From Alphaproteobacteria bacterium SS10 (lineage in GTDB: Bacteria > Pseudomonadota > Alphaproteobacteria > TMED2): 64,000 bases of DNA. The position numbers were made by a program, and so were the translations under genes. Shown piece by piece: positions 1 to 8,936 of the stretch. Within the stretch, counting starts at the first letter, position 1, and each line of letters opens with the position of its first letter. The stretch covers positions 578,261 to 642,260 of the forward strand of contig JAHCML010000003.1 of the NCBI GenBank assembly GCA_019192455.1, read 5' to 3'. Under the pieces are notes generated by a model. The model was not told where the DNA came from. It did no database searches and worked only from the letters and a program-made list of their open reading frames with translations.

Positions 1-816
1 GCGGGTTAGCAGTGTCGGGCTATCCGGCAAGCTGGCACCGGCCTTAATCAAGATGGTCAGTGCAACGGCTTGGTTAATGGGATCAACGGCGTCCAGCGGG
101 TTCTCGATCCGGCTATCGGCGGCGAGGGCACTAGCGGCGGCCAAGACCGCGTCGTCGGTATCCCCGGCTTCCCGAAGCAGGTTGATCAGGAAGTTAGCGG
201 CGCCGGTATTATTGTCGGCGAGCTGGCAGAGCAGATCGAGACGGTCCCAAAACCCGTCAGCGTTAATCCCATCAGGGTCATTGTCGCGGTCGGTTTCCCG
301 CAAAACTACACAGGCGCCATCTTCATCCCCCTCAAGCAGGAGAGCCGTCGCTCGCAGACGGTCAGCCCGGGCCGCACCATTATTACGGGCGGATCGTGCA
401 AGGCTTGCGGCCTCATCCAGATAGCCGAGCTTTAGCAGCGCTTCAGCCCGGTCGAGGGCAAAACTGGCATCACTGCCCCGCGGTGCGATGGCCGTGCTGG
501 CCAGGGCGCGACGGGCCAGGCTTCTTAACGCTGGAACATGGATATCTGCCGGCGTGCTTTGAACCAGTGCTGATGCCAGCGCAGCGTCCGTGCTTTGCCA
601 AAGGTTCAGCGACATGCCACCATCACGGCCTGGGTCTAGGATACCCAGGCCGGCACCGGGTTGGTTGCGGGTTAGCGGCACCTGTTGGACGCCGTCGCCA
701 CGCTGGGCCCAGGCGGCACCGGGCATCACCATGGTCAGGGTCAGGGTCAGGGTCAGGGTCAGGACAGCAGCCCCGATAAGGCGGCTAAATCGGTTATCGC
801 TGCTGAAGGGCATCAT
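1..816 (-). CDS. Secreted repeat-like protein of unknown function, 3' end outside window
   Basis: The reading frame is open for 272 codons from an ATG at 816 and runs off the left edge, so the C-terminus is missing. Residues 1-37 form a signal peptide: a basic N-region, a hydrophobic core that is literally five Leu-Thr dipeptides (residues 19-28), and a likely cleavage site after AWA. The mature part is rich in Ala, Leu and Asp and has alternating amphipathic helices (for example ALDRAEALLKLGYLDEAASL), reminiscent of tetratricopeptide-like repeats, so a periplasmic scaffold role is plausible but not shown. The start lies inside the end of the small membrane-protein gene upstream (23-bp overlap), which suggests translational coupling. 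I do not recognise the family. Confidence 0.7.
   Translation of the reverse strand, partial: MMPFSSDNRFSRLIGAAVLTLTLTLTLTMVMPGAAWAQRGDGVQQVPLTRNQPGAGLGILDPGRDGGMSLNLWQSTDAALASALVQSTPADIHVPALRSLARRALASTAIAPRGSDASFALDRAEALLKLGYLDEAASLARSARNNGAARADRLRATALLLEGDEDGACVVLRETDRDNDPDGINADGFWDRLDLLCQLADNNTGAANFLINLLREAGDTDDAVLAAASALAADSRIENPLDAVDPINQAVALTILIKAGASLPDSPTLLTR
733..762. repeat. (GGTCAG)5 tandem hexamer inside a signal-peptide core
   Basis: Five perfect, contiguous copies of GGTCAG. On the minus strand they read CTGACC and encode Leu-Thr five times, forming most of the hydrophobic core of the signal peptide of the overlapping gene. A change in copy number would keep the frame and lengthen or shorten the core by two residues per unit. 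Confidence 0.95.
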
Positions 817-985
817 CGGGAACCGGAATTGAGACCTGGGCGCTTGGGGCTGGAAGTTGGGCACTGCCAAGATAGGCAACGCCACCGGCAACCAGGGCGG
901 CAGCTAGGATCAGGATCGCAAGGGCGAATTTGACGAGGAAGCTCCCGGCCTGTTTGGACCGTAAGCGGGCGGAATCGGATGCCAT
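794..985 (-). CDS. Small single-pass membrane protein
   Basis: A 63-residue protein: a short basic N-terminus, one transmembrane helix at about residues 19-40 (core FALAILILAAALVAGG), then a short Pro-rich tail ending near PVPDDALQQR that is probably periplasmic. I chose the ATG at 985; an in-frame start at 1057 would add 24 residues of low-complexity sequence that looks non-coding. The 3' end overlaps the start of the secreted repeat-like gene by 23 bp, so the two are probably one operon, divergent from aroK. Function unknown. Confidence 0.6.
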   Translation of the reverse strand: MASDSARLRSKQAGSFLVKFALAILILAAALVAGGVAYLGSAQLPAPSAQVSIPVPDDALQQR

Positions 986-1256
986 GGTTGGGGGCCTAGG
1001 CTGTGAATTAAGCGTTTTGCCGAATGAATTCGGCGTCGGGGGCAGAGATAGCGCCAAATTCCGACGATTTTAAGGGGTAGATATTGGTTTCCATGGGGTT
1101 TCTTTCGGCCTGTAATGTGGAATTTCCCCACAATCGGCACAAAACGGCGCTTTTTCACGTTTTGCTCCCTTGCCGAGAGGGCATGAACCCCTTAGAAGGG
1201 CGATCCGTGCCGGGTCGGAACTGGGCACGGCTTTGATTTATGAGGATAATGACGGC

Positions 1257-1829
1257 ATGACGCTGGATAAACTGGATCGTTCTATCGTGATGGTTGGCCT
1301 GATGGGTGCTGGCAAAAGCAGCATTGGCCGCCGCCTGGCAAATCGCTTGGGCCTGCCCTTTGTCGATGCCGATAATGAGATCGAGAAAGCCGCTGGCTGC
1401 ACCATTACCGAGATCTTTGACCGGTTCGGTGAAGATGCGTTCCGCGATGGTGAGCGTAAGGTCATCAAGCGCCTGATGGATGGCGATGTGAAGGTTCTCT
1501 CCACCGGCGGCGGCGCCTTTATGGATGATGAGACCCGCGCGCTGATCGGCGATAATGGCGTTTCGATCTGGTTGCGCGCTGATTTGGACCTGCTGGTTCA
1601 GCGCTGCTCTCGCCGCAACACCCGCCCTCTGCTTGAGAAGGGTGACCCGCGCGAGATCCTCAGCAACCTGATTGAAGAGCGCTATCCAGTCTATGGTGAG
1701 GCTGACATCACCATTGATGCTGGGGACCGCGATCATGAAGACACCGTCGATCGTGTGATCGACTATCTCGAGTTATATCTCGAAAAAAACCCGCGCCGGG
1801 TTCGTGAACCCGAGCACGCCGGTAGCTAA
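1257..1829 (+). CDS. aroK: Shikimate kinase
   Basis: Phosphorylates shikimate at the 3-hydroxyl with ATP, the fifth step of the shikimate pathway; cytoplasmic. The 190-residue product shows a Walker A loop GLMGAGKSS (about residues 14-22), the substrate-binding DxD in VDADNEIE, the glycine-rich STGGGAF and the lid arginine region NTRPLLE. The ATG at 1257 is preceded by GAGGA at 1242-1246; an upstream in-frame codon at 1170 would add 29 residues without family similarity. The gene ends just before aroB, the usual alphaproteobacterial aroK-aroB pair. Confidence 0.95.
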   Translation: MTLDKLDRSIVMVGLMGAGKSSIGRRLANRLGLPFVDADNEIEKAAGCTITEIFDRFGEDAFRDGERKVIKRLMDGDVKVLSTGGGAFMDDETRALIGDNGVSIWLRADLDLLVQRCSRRNTRPLLEKGDPREILSNLIEERYPVYGEADITIDAGDRDHEDTVDRVIDYLELYLEKNPRRVREPEHAGS

Positions 1830-1845
1830 CCTGCCAAGCGATAAG

Positions 1846-2991
1846 ATGATGAGCGACGCACCGCTACGCACAGTCCATGTGGATTTGGCGGGCCGTTCCT
1901 ATGACATCGATATAGGCCAGGGCCTTTTGGCCCAGGCTGGTGCCAAGCTGACAGAGATGTTTGGCAACCGGATCTTGATACCGGTGGTCGATGCCGCCCT
2001 TACTGACACGCACCTTGCAACATTGATCACCAGCCTTGATGAGGCCGGTGCCAATTATGCTGAACCGGTGGTCGTGCCCTCTGGTGAGGCCAGCAAGGGC
2101 TGGGATGGCTTCTCCAAAACCGTTGAGGCGTTACTGGATCGCGGTGTTGATCGGCAATCGGTGGTTTTGGCCCTTGGTGGCGGTGTCATCGGTGACTTGG
2201 CTGGCTATGCGGCCGCGAGCACCATGCGCGGCCTCGATTTCGTACAGATACCGACCACACTCTTGGCCCAGGTGGATAGTGCGGTTGGTGGCAAGACCGG
2301 GATCAATACTCGCCATGGCAAGAACCTAGTTGGCGCGTTCCACCAGCCCCGCCACGTTTTGATCGACACCGACACCCTTGCAACCCTGCCGCATCGTGAG
2401 ATGCGCGCCGGTTATGCCGAGGTGCTGAAATACGGTCTGTTGGGCGATGCCGAGTTCTTTGATTGGCTAGAAGCCAACGGCCAGGCGGTTCTGGATCGTG
2501 ATGCCGAACCCTTAACGGAAGCCATCGCGCGAAGCTGTGCTGCTAAGGCTGCGATTGTCGCCGCCGATGAGCGTGAGGCCGGGCAGCGCGCGCTGCTGAA
2601 CCTTGGGCATACCTTTGCCCATGCCCTGGAGGCTGAGGCCGGTTATGACGGCAGCCTGCTGCATGGCGAGGCGGTATCGATCGGCATGGCGCTCGCCTAC
2701 CGCCTATCAACCGCGCTTGGATACTCCGAGGCCGCGCATATTGATCGAGTTGAGGCCCATCTATCTGGCCACGACATGCCGGTTTTGCCGTTTACCGGGA
2801 ATTGGCGTCGTGCCTTATCTGCTGATCGCCTGCTGAACCATATGCGCCTTGATAAGAAGGCTGAGGGTGGTCGCCTGACCTTTATCCTCGCCCGTGGGAT
2901 TGGTGATGCCTTTGTCAGCCGCGACGTTGATGAGGCAGCCGTGACGCCAATCCTCGACGAATTTCTGGCCCGGATTGCCGCCGCTGCCTGA
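1846..2991 (+). CDS. aroB: 3-dehydroquinate synthase
   Basis: Converts DAHP to 3-dehydroquinate (second shikimate-pathway step) using NAD+ and a divalent metal. The 381-residue product carries the NAD-binding GGGVIGDLAGYAA, the TTLLAQVDSAVGGKTG block, NLVGAFHQP, and the metal-binding region with AGYAEVLKYG, NLGHTFAHALE and LLHGEAVSIGM. The start is uncertain: I chose the tandem ATGs beginning at 1846; a GTG at 1804 would overlap aroK and add 14 residues. It shares a transcript with aroK; only 16 bp separate the two. Confidence 0.95.
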   Translation: MMSDAPLRTVHVDLAGRSYDIDIGQGLLAQAGAKLTEMFGNRILIPVVDAALTDTHLATLITSLDEAGANYAEPVVVPSGEASKGWDGFSKTVEALLDRGVDRQSVVLALGGGVIGDLAGYAAASTMRGLDFVQIPTTLLAQVDSAVGGKTGINTRHGKNLVGAFHQPRHVLIDTDTLATLPHREMRAGYAEVLKYGLLGDAEFFDWLEANGQAVLDRDAEPLTEAIARSCAAKAAIVAADEREAGQRALLNLGHTFAHALEAEAGYDGSLLHGEAVSIGMALAYRLSTALGYSEAAHIDRVEAHLSGHDMPVLPFTGNWRRALSADRLLNHMRLDKKAEGGRLTFILARGIGDAFVSRDVDEAAVTPILDEFLARIAAAA

Positions 2992-3021
2992 ACCCACCTA
3001 CATTAAGATCCAACCACGTCA

Positions 3022-3041
3022 CCCGCGAACGGCTTCGCGGG
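3022..3041. other. Perfect 8-bp hairpin between aroB and the CNNM gene
   Basis: CCCGCGAA-CGGC-TTCGCGGG, a perfect 8-bp stem with a 4-nt loop, lies in the 75-bp gap after aroB. It has no following T-tract, so it is more likely an RNA processing, stability or attenuating hairpin than a full intrinsic terminator. Confidence 0.5.
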
Positions 3042-3066
3042 CGCAACCTTATGGGATTGAGACATC

Positions 3067-4374
3067 ATGGATATCTGGTTGACCGCAGGTGCTGTCACCG
3101 TACTGCTGATCCTTTCTGGCTTCTTCTCCGGCTCTGAGACTGCATTGACCGCGGCCTCCCGGGCGAAGATCCACCAGCTTGCCGAAGCCGGTAACAAGCG
3201 CGCGGATATTGTGAACCGCCTGCGTGAGAATAAGGAACGGCTGATCGGTGCCATTCTCTTGGGCAATAACCTGGTCAACATCCTGGCCACGGCCTTGGCG
3301 TCTAGTCTGCTGATCCAACTGTTTGGTGAGGCGGGGGTTGCCTATGCCACCCTTGGGATGACCGTGCTGGTCCTGATCTTTGCTGAGGTGCTGCCTAAGA
3401 CTTATGCCATCCGGCATGCAGACAATGCGGCCTTGTTGGTTTCTCCAATCATCCGTGCGGTGGTTTTTATCCTGGCCCCAATCACCGGCGCCATCACCGG
3501 CGTTGTGCGGGTCATTCTAAAGGCGCTGGGCGATACCGGCGATCAGGTTGGCTTGGCTGGCAACCTTGAGGAGCTGAAGGGCGCCATTGAGCTTCACCGG
3601 GCTGAGGATGAGGTGGAAAAGGAAGAGATCCGGCATGAGCGGGCGATGCTGCGTTCCGTGCTGGAGCTACAGGAGATTGAGGTGGGTGAGATCATGACCC
3701 ACCGACGCGAGATGGTGACCATCGATATTGGCCTTCCGAATGCTGAGATTGTCGATCAGGTCCTCTCAGGCCGTCACACGCGTATCCCGGTTTATGAGAA
3801 TGAGCCGGATAACGTCATTGGCGTCTTGCACGCCAAGGACCTGCTTCGGGCCGTACGGGCCGTTGGCGATGATATGGATGCCCTGGATATTCGGGAGACG
3901 GCGGCCAAGCCTTGGTTCATCCCAGACACGACTAGCCTGTTTGACCAACTCCATGAATTCCGTGAGCGGCGTGAGCACTTCTCCCTCGTTATTGACGAGT
4001 ATGGTGCCTTGCAGGGGGTTGTGACGCTTGAGGATATCTTGGAAGAGATCGTCGGCGAGATTGATGACGAGCATGATGCGCCCGTCTCAGGCGTCCGCCG
4101 TCAGGGGGATGGCAGCTACCTGGTCCAGGGATCGGTCACTATCCGCGATCTGAACCGGGAGTTTGAGTGGAAGCTGCCGACCGAGGATTACTCAACCGCT
4201 GCTGGCCTTGTCCTGCATGAGGCCCGGCGTATCCCTGAGGTGGGGCAGCAATATGCCTTCTACGGGTTGAGCTTTGAGATCCTGCGCCGGCAGCGCAATC
4301 AGATCACCCTGCTACGAATTCGCCCTCTAGAGGTGGATACGGTGCCAGAGGGTGGTGAGGCCGCTGATAACTAG
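3067..4374 (+). CDS. CNNM/CorC-type transporter or hemolysin-family protein (DUF21-CBS-CorC_HlyC)
   Basis: An integral membrane protein of 435 residues. The first ~190 residues form a DUF21/CNNM domain with three or four hydrophobic helices and the motif SGFFSGSETALTAASRAKI; next come paired CBS domains (around EIMTHRREMVTIDI and HFSLVIDEYGALQGVVTLEDI) and a C-terminal CorC_HlyC domain (GSYLVQGSVTIRDLN). Relatives are implicated in Mg2+ or Co2+ efflux and tolerance. Older names call it hemolysin, but haemolysis is not implied. It follows aroKB, as often in alphaproteobacteria, and ends in front of a bidirectional terminator. Confidence 0.9.
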   Translation: MDIWLTAGAVTVLLILSGFFSGSETALTAASRAKIHQLAEAGNKRADIVNRLRENKERLIGAILLGNNLVNILATALASSLLIQLFGEAGVAYATLGMTVLVLIFAEVLPKTYAIRHADNAALLVSPIIRAVVFILAPITGAITGVVRVILKALGDTGDQVGLAGNLEELKGAIELHRAEDEVEKEEIRHERAMLRSVLELQEIEVGEIMTHRREMVTIDIGLPNAEIVDQVLSGRHTRIPVYENEPDNVIGVLHAKDLLRAVRAVGDDMDALDIRETAAKPWFIPDTTSLFDQLHEFRERREHFSLVIDEYGALQGVVTLEDILEEIVGEIDDEHDAPVSGVRRQGDGSYLVQGSVTIRDLNREFEWKLPTEDYSTAAGLVLHEARRIPEVGQQYAFYGLSFEILRRQRNQITLLRIRPLEVDTVPEGGEAADN

Positions 4375-4409
4375 GGCCGCCGCCCGCGAGGGTGCATAAG
4401 GCACAAAGA

Positions 4410-4443
4410 AAAACAGCGCCTGGCGATGCCGAGGCGCTGTTTT
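4410..4443. terminator. Bidirectional intrinsic terminator
   Basis: AAAACAGCGCC (4410-4420) pairs perfectly with GGCGCTGTTTT (4433-4443), giving an 11-bp stem flanked by A-rich and T-rich ends. It lies between the convergent ends of the CNNM gene (plus) and the small protein gene at 4467 (minus) and can serve both. Confidence 0.85.
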
Positions 4444-4466
4444 CGTAACTCTTGAACGTCGTTCGT

Positions 4467-4760
4467 TTAGAACGGTCGCATGTCACGCTGACGCTGCAGG
4501 GTAGGCGTGTCTGCCTGCACAGTGGCCAGTGCTGGTTGCATTGCTGGCTGACGCGCTTCCATGATTTGCTCAACCAGGTTGCGAACGGTGTCACGGCCAG
4601 ATTCCAGGACGTTACCGACGGTTTGGCCCATGGACTTCAAAATCTCACCAGCACTCATGTTGCTACGGCTTTGAAGCAGCGAAGCACCGGGCGTGCCGCC
4701 CATGCTTTCATAAGTAAAGCCACTATCCATCATATCGGAACCAGCAGGCGTATTTTTCAT
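4467..4760 (-). CDS. Small protein of unknown function
   Basis: A 97-residue, Met- and Gln-rich polar protein with an amphipathic helix around ILKSMGQTVGNVLESGRD. There is no signal peptide or transmembrane segment. The ATG at 4760 is preceded on its strand by AGGAT at good spacing. It is monocistronic: the bidirectional terminator follows it, and an AT-rich, promoter-like region of about 150 bp lies upstream. No family recognised. The overlapping plus-strand frame (4452-4943) is not supported. Confidence 0.65.
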   Translation of the reverse strand: MKNTPAGSDMMDSGFTYESMGGTPGASLLQSRSNMSAGEILKSMGQTVGNVLESGRDTVRNLVEQIMEARQPAMQPALATVQADTPTLQRQRDMRPF

Positions 4761-5073
4761 CGGTCTATCCTGGTTGCGGTCGAAACGGTCTCTTCAACTC
4801 CGACCTTAGTCTTTCTGATAAGGATGAAAGCGCATATTTTTCACACTGTGCAAGCCCTAAATTCGCAACAAAATTATAATGTCATGAAAGCTGGTGTATC
4901 AGATATTTCAACCACACTTTCCATATGTTTTGCGGCGCAATAAAGTGTTTCTTGTAGTTGTTGGCCCATTGAATCATGCTTTCGCCATGGGCAAGGGCTA
5001 CTCAGTACACGCAAATTTTTCGGAATCTTGAGCTCGTGAACGGTAGCTTGAAACAAATGTTCACATCCGGCTG
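4761..5073. other. AT-rich intergenic region, probable promoter of the 97-residue protein
   Basis: About 310 bp without a convincing gene. The part around 4830-4950 is clearly more AT-rich than its surroundings (for example ATTATAAT near 4872), as expected of a promoter for the minus-strand gene at 4467-4760. I cannot assign -35/-10 boxes with confidence. Confidence 0.4.
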
Positions 5074-5844
5074 CTAGTCGATCTCTTCCTGGCCTTCATG
5101 TGCCTGGGCAAACATCTCACGGTCGACCGGCTCCTCATGTTGTGGCTCCCATGAGCCGCCCTCTGGTCGGTGCCAGGCGGTCCGATGCAATGATCCATCT
5201 GCCTGGCGTGCCCACCACCAGGTCTTGCAGCGAAGGTCGCCATGCCAGCTATAGGCGAGCAGGGCGGGCTGCTCCCGCGTGGTCAGCCCGTGCAGGCGAT
5301 GCGCCGGGGTGTAGGAGTGATGCCCAGGTGTTAGCGTGACGGGCGCCCCGTCATAGCCATGCTGGATATCGACCTCGCCTGAGATGCAGTAATAGACCTC
5401 CTCCGCCTCATGGGTGTGAAGCGGGTAGCGCAGATGTGGGGCCAGCAGGAACAACCCAGCTGAGATGTGGTCACTGTTGAAGCCACCATAGTTACCGGCC
5501 GCCTGCGCGGTGAAAAGCCCATCCGCCAGCCGCTGGTCGACCCCGCCACCGCCATAGACAGGGCTCCAATCCAGATTATGGATTGCTGAGTTCACGGCAT
5601 CGGCCAGCGTGGTGCCGGTATGGGGGAGGGAGCCAGCAATCTGTTCGAGATGCTGATGCGCCTTATCTGCAATGGCGTTAAAGGGGCCGCGGATCGGGGC
5701 GCCGGCATCAATGGATGTTAGCTGCTTGGTGAAGCTAGCCAACCAAGGGTGTTCGGCAACCAGGTCATTCAGCGTATGGCTTAAGGACGCGATGTAGGTC
5801 GCTGCCGTTGATCGAAGTTCGACCTCAGTCGTGTCGAGTTTCAT
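5074..5844 (-). CDS. Cupin protein of the DMSP lyase family (DddQ/DddL-like)
   Basis: A 256-residue protein with a helical N-terminal half and a C-terminal cupin barrel. The cupin metal site is visible: H143, H145, E149 and Y151 in HTHEAEEVYY, and a later histidine at 182 or 185 in PAHRLHG. This H-xxx-E-x-Y plus distal His pattern, with LFLLAP before and LLAYSWHGDL after it, matches dimethylsulfoniopropionate lyases of the DddQ/DddL type, which release dimethyl sulfide and acrylate. Family membership is fairly clear from motifs; substrate is inference, since related cupins may act on other compounds. The gene is 38 bp downstream of secA on the same strand, with a small T-tract-less hairpin between them (5864-5880), so read-through from secA is possible. 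Confidence 0.65.
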   Translation of the reverse strand: MKLDTTEVELRSTAATYIASLSHTLNDLVAEHPWLASFTKQLTSIDAGAPIRGPFNAIADKAHQHLEQIAGSLPHTGTTLADAVNSAIHNLDWSPVYGGGGVDQRLADGLFTAQAAGNYGGFNSDHISAGLFLLAPHLRYPLHTHEAEEVYYCISGEVDIQHGYDGAPVTLTPGHHSYTPAHRLHGLTTREQPALLAYSWHGDLRCKTWWWARQADGSLHRTAWHRPEGGSWEPQHEEPVDREMFAQAHEGQEEID

Positions 5845-5882
5845 CGATCGAACCCTTTAAGCGAGCCCTTCGTCAGGGCTGA

Positions 5883-8648
5883 TTAATCCAGCTTCCCGTG
5901 GCAGTGCTTGTACTTTTTGCCTGAACCACATGGGCATGGTGCGTTACGTGGCACCTTACCCCAAGTCGACGGATCATTGGGATCAATCGTTTTGGTTTCA
6001 GGATCCGCTTCCATCACCTCTGGTCCGGCAATACCGGGGCCTTGCGGGGCTGTGTAGTTTAACGCCTCATCAGCCGGGGCCAGATCTTCTGGATTGGCTG
6101 CAGGGTCAATCACTCCCGCCATCGGGTTGCCACGGTTGAGTGTGGCAACAGCCTGGGTCAGGCCGTTCTCACCCGGCTCACCAATTTGAATGGTGATGAT
6201 GGCAAGAGAGTTGGTCACCTGTTCCCGTAGGCGGGCTAGCAGCCCCTCAAACAACTGGAACGCCTCGGCCTTATACTCATTCAGCGGATCACGCTGGGCA
6301 TAGGCGCGGAGGTTGATGCCGTCCCGGATGTGATCAAGGGTCAGCAGGTGTTCTTTCCAGAGCTGGTCGAGATGCTGCAGCAGGATGCTTTTCTCAACCG
6401 TGCGCATCACTGGTGCTGTGTAGGTAACGGCCTTACGGGCGATCTGTTCGTCCGCCATCTGGGTCAGGCGCTCGATGATCTCTTGATCGGCGATGCCTTC
6501 CTCATCCGCCCAGTCTTTAACCGGGACCGGCATGCCGAAGATACGCTGCACTTCACTTTGAAGGCGGTCCACATCCCATTGCTCAGCATAAGCATTTGGC
6601 GGAATGCATTCAGCGACCAGGTCTTCGATCACCTCATGGCGCATATCGCGGATGGTCTCGGATAGATCATCAGCAGCCATGATCTCGCGACGTTGTTCAT
6701 AGATGACCTTACGTTGGTCATTCATGACGTTGTCGTATTTCAGGATGTTCTTCCGGGCCTCAAAATAGTGACCCTCAACCCGCTTCTGGGCCTTCTCAAT
6801 CGCCTTGTTGATCCAAGGGTGGAAGATGGCTTCCCCATCCTTCACGCCCAACTTGCCGAGCAGGCCATCAATCTTGTCACCGCCAAACACCTTCATCAGG
6901 TGATCTTCAAGCGACAGGAAGAAGATTGAGGCGCCAGGATCACCCTGACGGCCGGAACGGCCACGCAGCTGGTTGTCAATGCGGCGGCTCTCGTGGCGCT
7001 CGGTACCAACGATAAGCAGGCCGCCAGCCTCTTTAACCTCACCACGGGCATCCATGATCTGTTTCTCGATCTCAGCCTGTTTGGCGTCGGTCAGCTTGCC
7101 TTCCTCGATCTCGGAGAGCTGCATTTCTAGATTGCCGCCAAGCTGAATATCGGTACCCCGACCGGCCATGTTGGTGGCGATGGTCACGGCACCCGGGCGT
7201 CCGGCTTGCGAGATGATCTGGGCCTCTTGCTCGTGATACCGGGCGTTGAGGACGTTGTGCTTGATCTTCTTTTTCTTCAGCAGCGCTGAGAGTTCTTCCG
7301 ACTTCTCAATAGAGATGGTGCCGACCAGGACAGGCTGGCCCTTCTCTTGTGCCTCGGTGACGACTTCGATCACCGCGTCGGTCTTCTCTTTCTCTGTGCG
7401 ATAGATGACATCGTGTTCATCGGCACGGGCAACCGGCTTATTGGTCGGGATATCGACCACAGGCAGGTTGTATATCTCTTCAAACTCGGCCGCCTCAGTC
7501 ATGGCGGTACCGGTCATACCGGCCAGCTTCGGATACAGGCGGAAATAGTTCTGTAGGGTGATCGAGGCGAGGGTTTGGTTCTCCCGCTGGATCGTCACGC
7601 CTTCCTTGGCTTCAATCGCCTGGTGCTGGCCCTCGCCATAGCGGCGGCCTTCCATCATCCGGCCGGTATGCTCATCAATGATGATGACGCGGTCGGATTT
7701 AACGATGTAATCGACATCACGCCGATACACATGCTGTGCCCGCAAGGCCCGGGTCACATAGTGCAGCAGGTTCAAATTCTCGATGTCATACATGCTGCCA
7801 GAGGGCATCAGGCCCATCTCACGGCAGATTTCATCGATATGCTCGGCGCCCTTATCGGTCAGGGCTGCTGAGCGGGTTTTCTGCTCAATCTCGTAATCGC
7901 CTTCATTGAGCTTCTTCACCGCTTCGTTGAAGCTCATATACAGCTCAGAGCTATCAACTGATGGGCCGGAGATGATCAGCGGGGTCCGCGCCTCATCGAT
8001 CAGGATGGAGTCCACCTCATCAACGATGGCCAAGGCAAATTCGCGCTGGACCATATCTTCCAGGCTGAACTGCATGTTGTCGCGCAGATAGTCGAAGCCG
8101 AACTGGGCGTTCGTGCCATAGGTAATATCGGCATTGTACGCAGCCTGTCGCTGGTCCTTGCCGAACTCATTCTCCGTAATGCAGCCAACGGTCAGGCCGA
8201 GGGCGTTATACACCTGACCCATCCATTCAGCGTCACGGGCGGCGAGGTAATCATTAACCGTCACCACATGCACACCTTTGGCCGGGATGGCATTTAGATA
8301 GGCCGCCAGGGTCGCGACGAGGGTCTTACCCTCACCGGTTCGCATCTCTGCGATCCGGCCCTGGTGCAGGACCATGCCGCCCATCAGCTGAACGTCAAAG
8401 TGGCGTTGGCCCAGCGTGCGCTTTGCGGCCTCACGCACGGCGGCGAAGGCTTCCGGCAGCAATTTGTCGAGGGTTTCGCCACCCTCGTGCCGCTCACGGA
8501 ACTTGGCGGTTAGGCCTTTCAGATCCTCATCGCTCAACGCCTCAAACTGCGGCTCAAGCTCATTGATCTGAGCCACCGTTGATTTCATTGAATTGAGCAC
8601 GCGGTCATTGGGCGTGCCGAACATCTTGCGGGCGAGCGCACCGATCAT
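5883..8648 (-). CDS. secA: Preprotein translocase ATPase SecA
   Basis: The motor ATPase that drives unfolded preproteins through SecYEG. The 921-residue product has all landmarks: Walker [10 protein letters not shown] (about residues 102-110), the DEAD-like [14 protein letters not shown], the preprotein cross-linking region, helicase motifs [10 protein letters not shown] and [13 protein letters not shown], and the C-terminal zinc-binding SecB/lipid contact tail [14 protein letters not shown]. Length is normal for alphaproteobacteria. It is divergent from the parvulin gene at 8937, which also serves secreted proteins; the 288-bp gap holds both promoters. Confidence 0.98.
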   Translation of the reverse strand: MIGALARKMFGTPNDRVLNSMKSTVAQINELEPQFEALSDEDLKGLTAKFRERHEGGETLDKLLPEAFAAVREAAKRTLGQRHFDVQLMGGMVLHQGRIAEMRTGEGKTLVATLAAYLNAIPAKGVHVVTVNDYLAARDAEWMGQVYNALGLTVGCITENEFGKDQRQAAYNADITYGTNAQFGFDYLRDNMQFSLEDMVQREFALAIVDEVDSILIDEARTPLIISGPSVDSSELYMSFNEAVKKLNEGDYEIEQKTRSAALTDKGAEHIDEICREMGLMPSGSMYDIENLNLLHYVTRALRAQHVYRRDVDYIVKSDRVIIIDEHTGRMMEGRRYGEGQHQAIEAKEGVTIQRENQTLASITLQNYFRLYPKLAGMTGTAMTEAAEFEEIYNLPVVDIPTNKPVARADEHDVIYRTEKEKTDAVIEVVTEAQEKGQPVLVGTISIEKSEELSALLKKKKIKHNVLNARYHEQEAQIISQAGRPGAVTIATNMAGRGTDIQLGGNLEMQLSEIEEGKLTDAKQAEIEKQIMDARGEVKEAGGLLIVGTERHESRRIDNQLRGRSGRQGDPGASIFFLSLEDHLMKVFGGDKIDGLLGKLGVKDGEAIFHPWINKAIEKAQKRVEGHYFEARKNILKYDNVMNDQRKVIYEQRREIMAADDLSETIRDMRHEVIEDLVAECIPPNAYAEQWDVDRLQSEVQRIFGMPVPVKDWADEEGIADQEIIERLTQMADEQIARKAVTYTAPVMRTVEKSILLQHLDQLWKEHLLTLDHIRDGINLRAYAQRDPLNEYKAEAFQLFEGLLARLREQVTNSLAIITIQIGEPGENGLTQAVATLNRGNPMAGVIDPAANPEDLAPADEALNYTAPQGPGIAGPEVMEADPETKTIDPNDPSTWGKVPRNAPCPCGSGKKYKHCHGKLD

Positions 8649-8936
8649 GGTGATATCCTAAGGGTCGTCTCTAAATCGCCACCAAACCGGTGGTCTGCGG
8701 TCGGGTTTGGTTACCCTGGGCGCTAATGTAGTGTGTGACTTACCGAGGTGCCATTACTCGTGTCAAATAACCACGTGGTGTTGGCACCCAGGATTACGAC
8801 TTTTGAATCCTTGCTTGCCACCCTACACCCGTGCTTCTAATGCGCCGCAGCGTATCGCGCCGCCGCCCAATGGGCGCGCCGATAACCCCGAATGCCCTGG
8901 AAATCCAGGACTTTAGAACCGAAAGGTTGCCATCCG

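Noticed and set aside
396..779. Plus-strand frame with a Gly-Ser-rich run from the GGTCAG repeats
   Set aside because: It is the shadow of the secreted minus-strand protein; the minus frame has a complete signal peptide and continues open to the window edge.
4452..4943. 163-codon plus-strand frame
   Set aside because: It spans a terminator-proximal gene on the other strand and an AT-rich promoter region, with no ribosome binding site and cysteine/histidine-rich shadow composition.
5864..5880. Hairpin between secA and the cupin gene as a terminator
   Set aside because: The stem is only 6 bp (AGCCCT/AGGGCT) and no T-tract follows on the minus strand.
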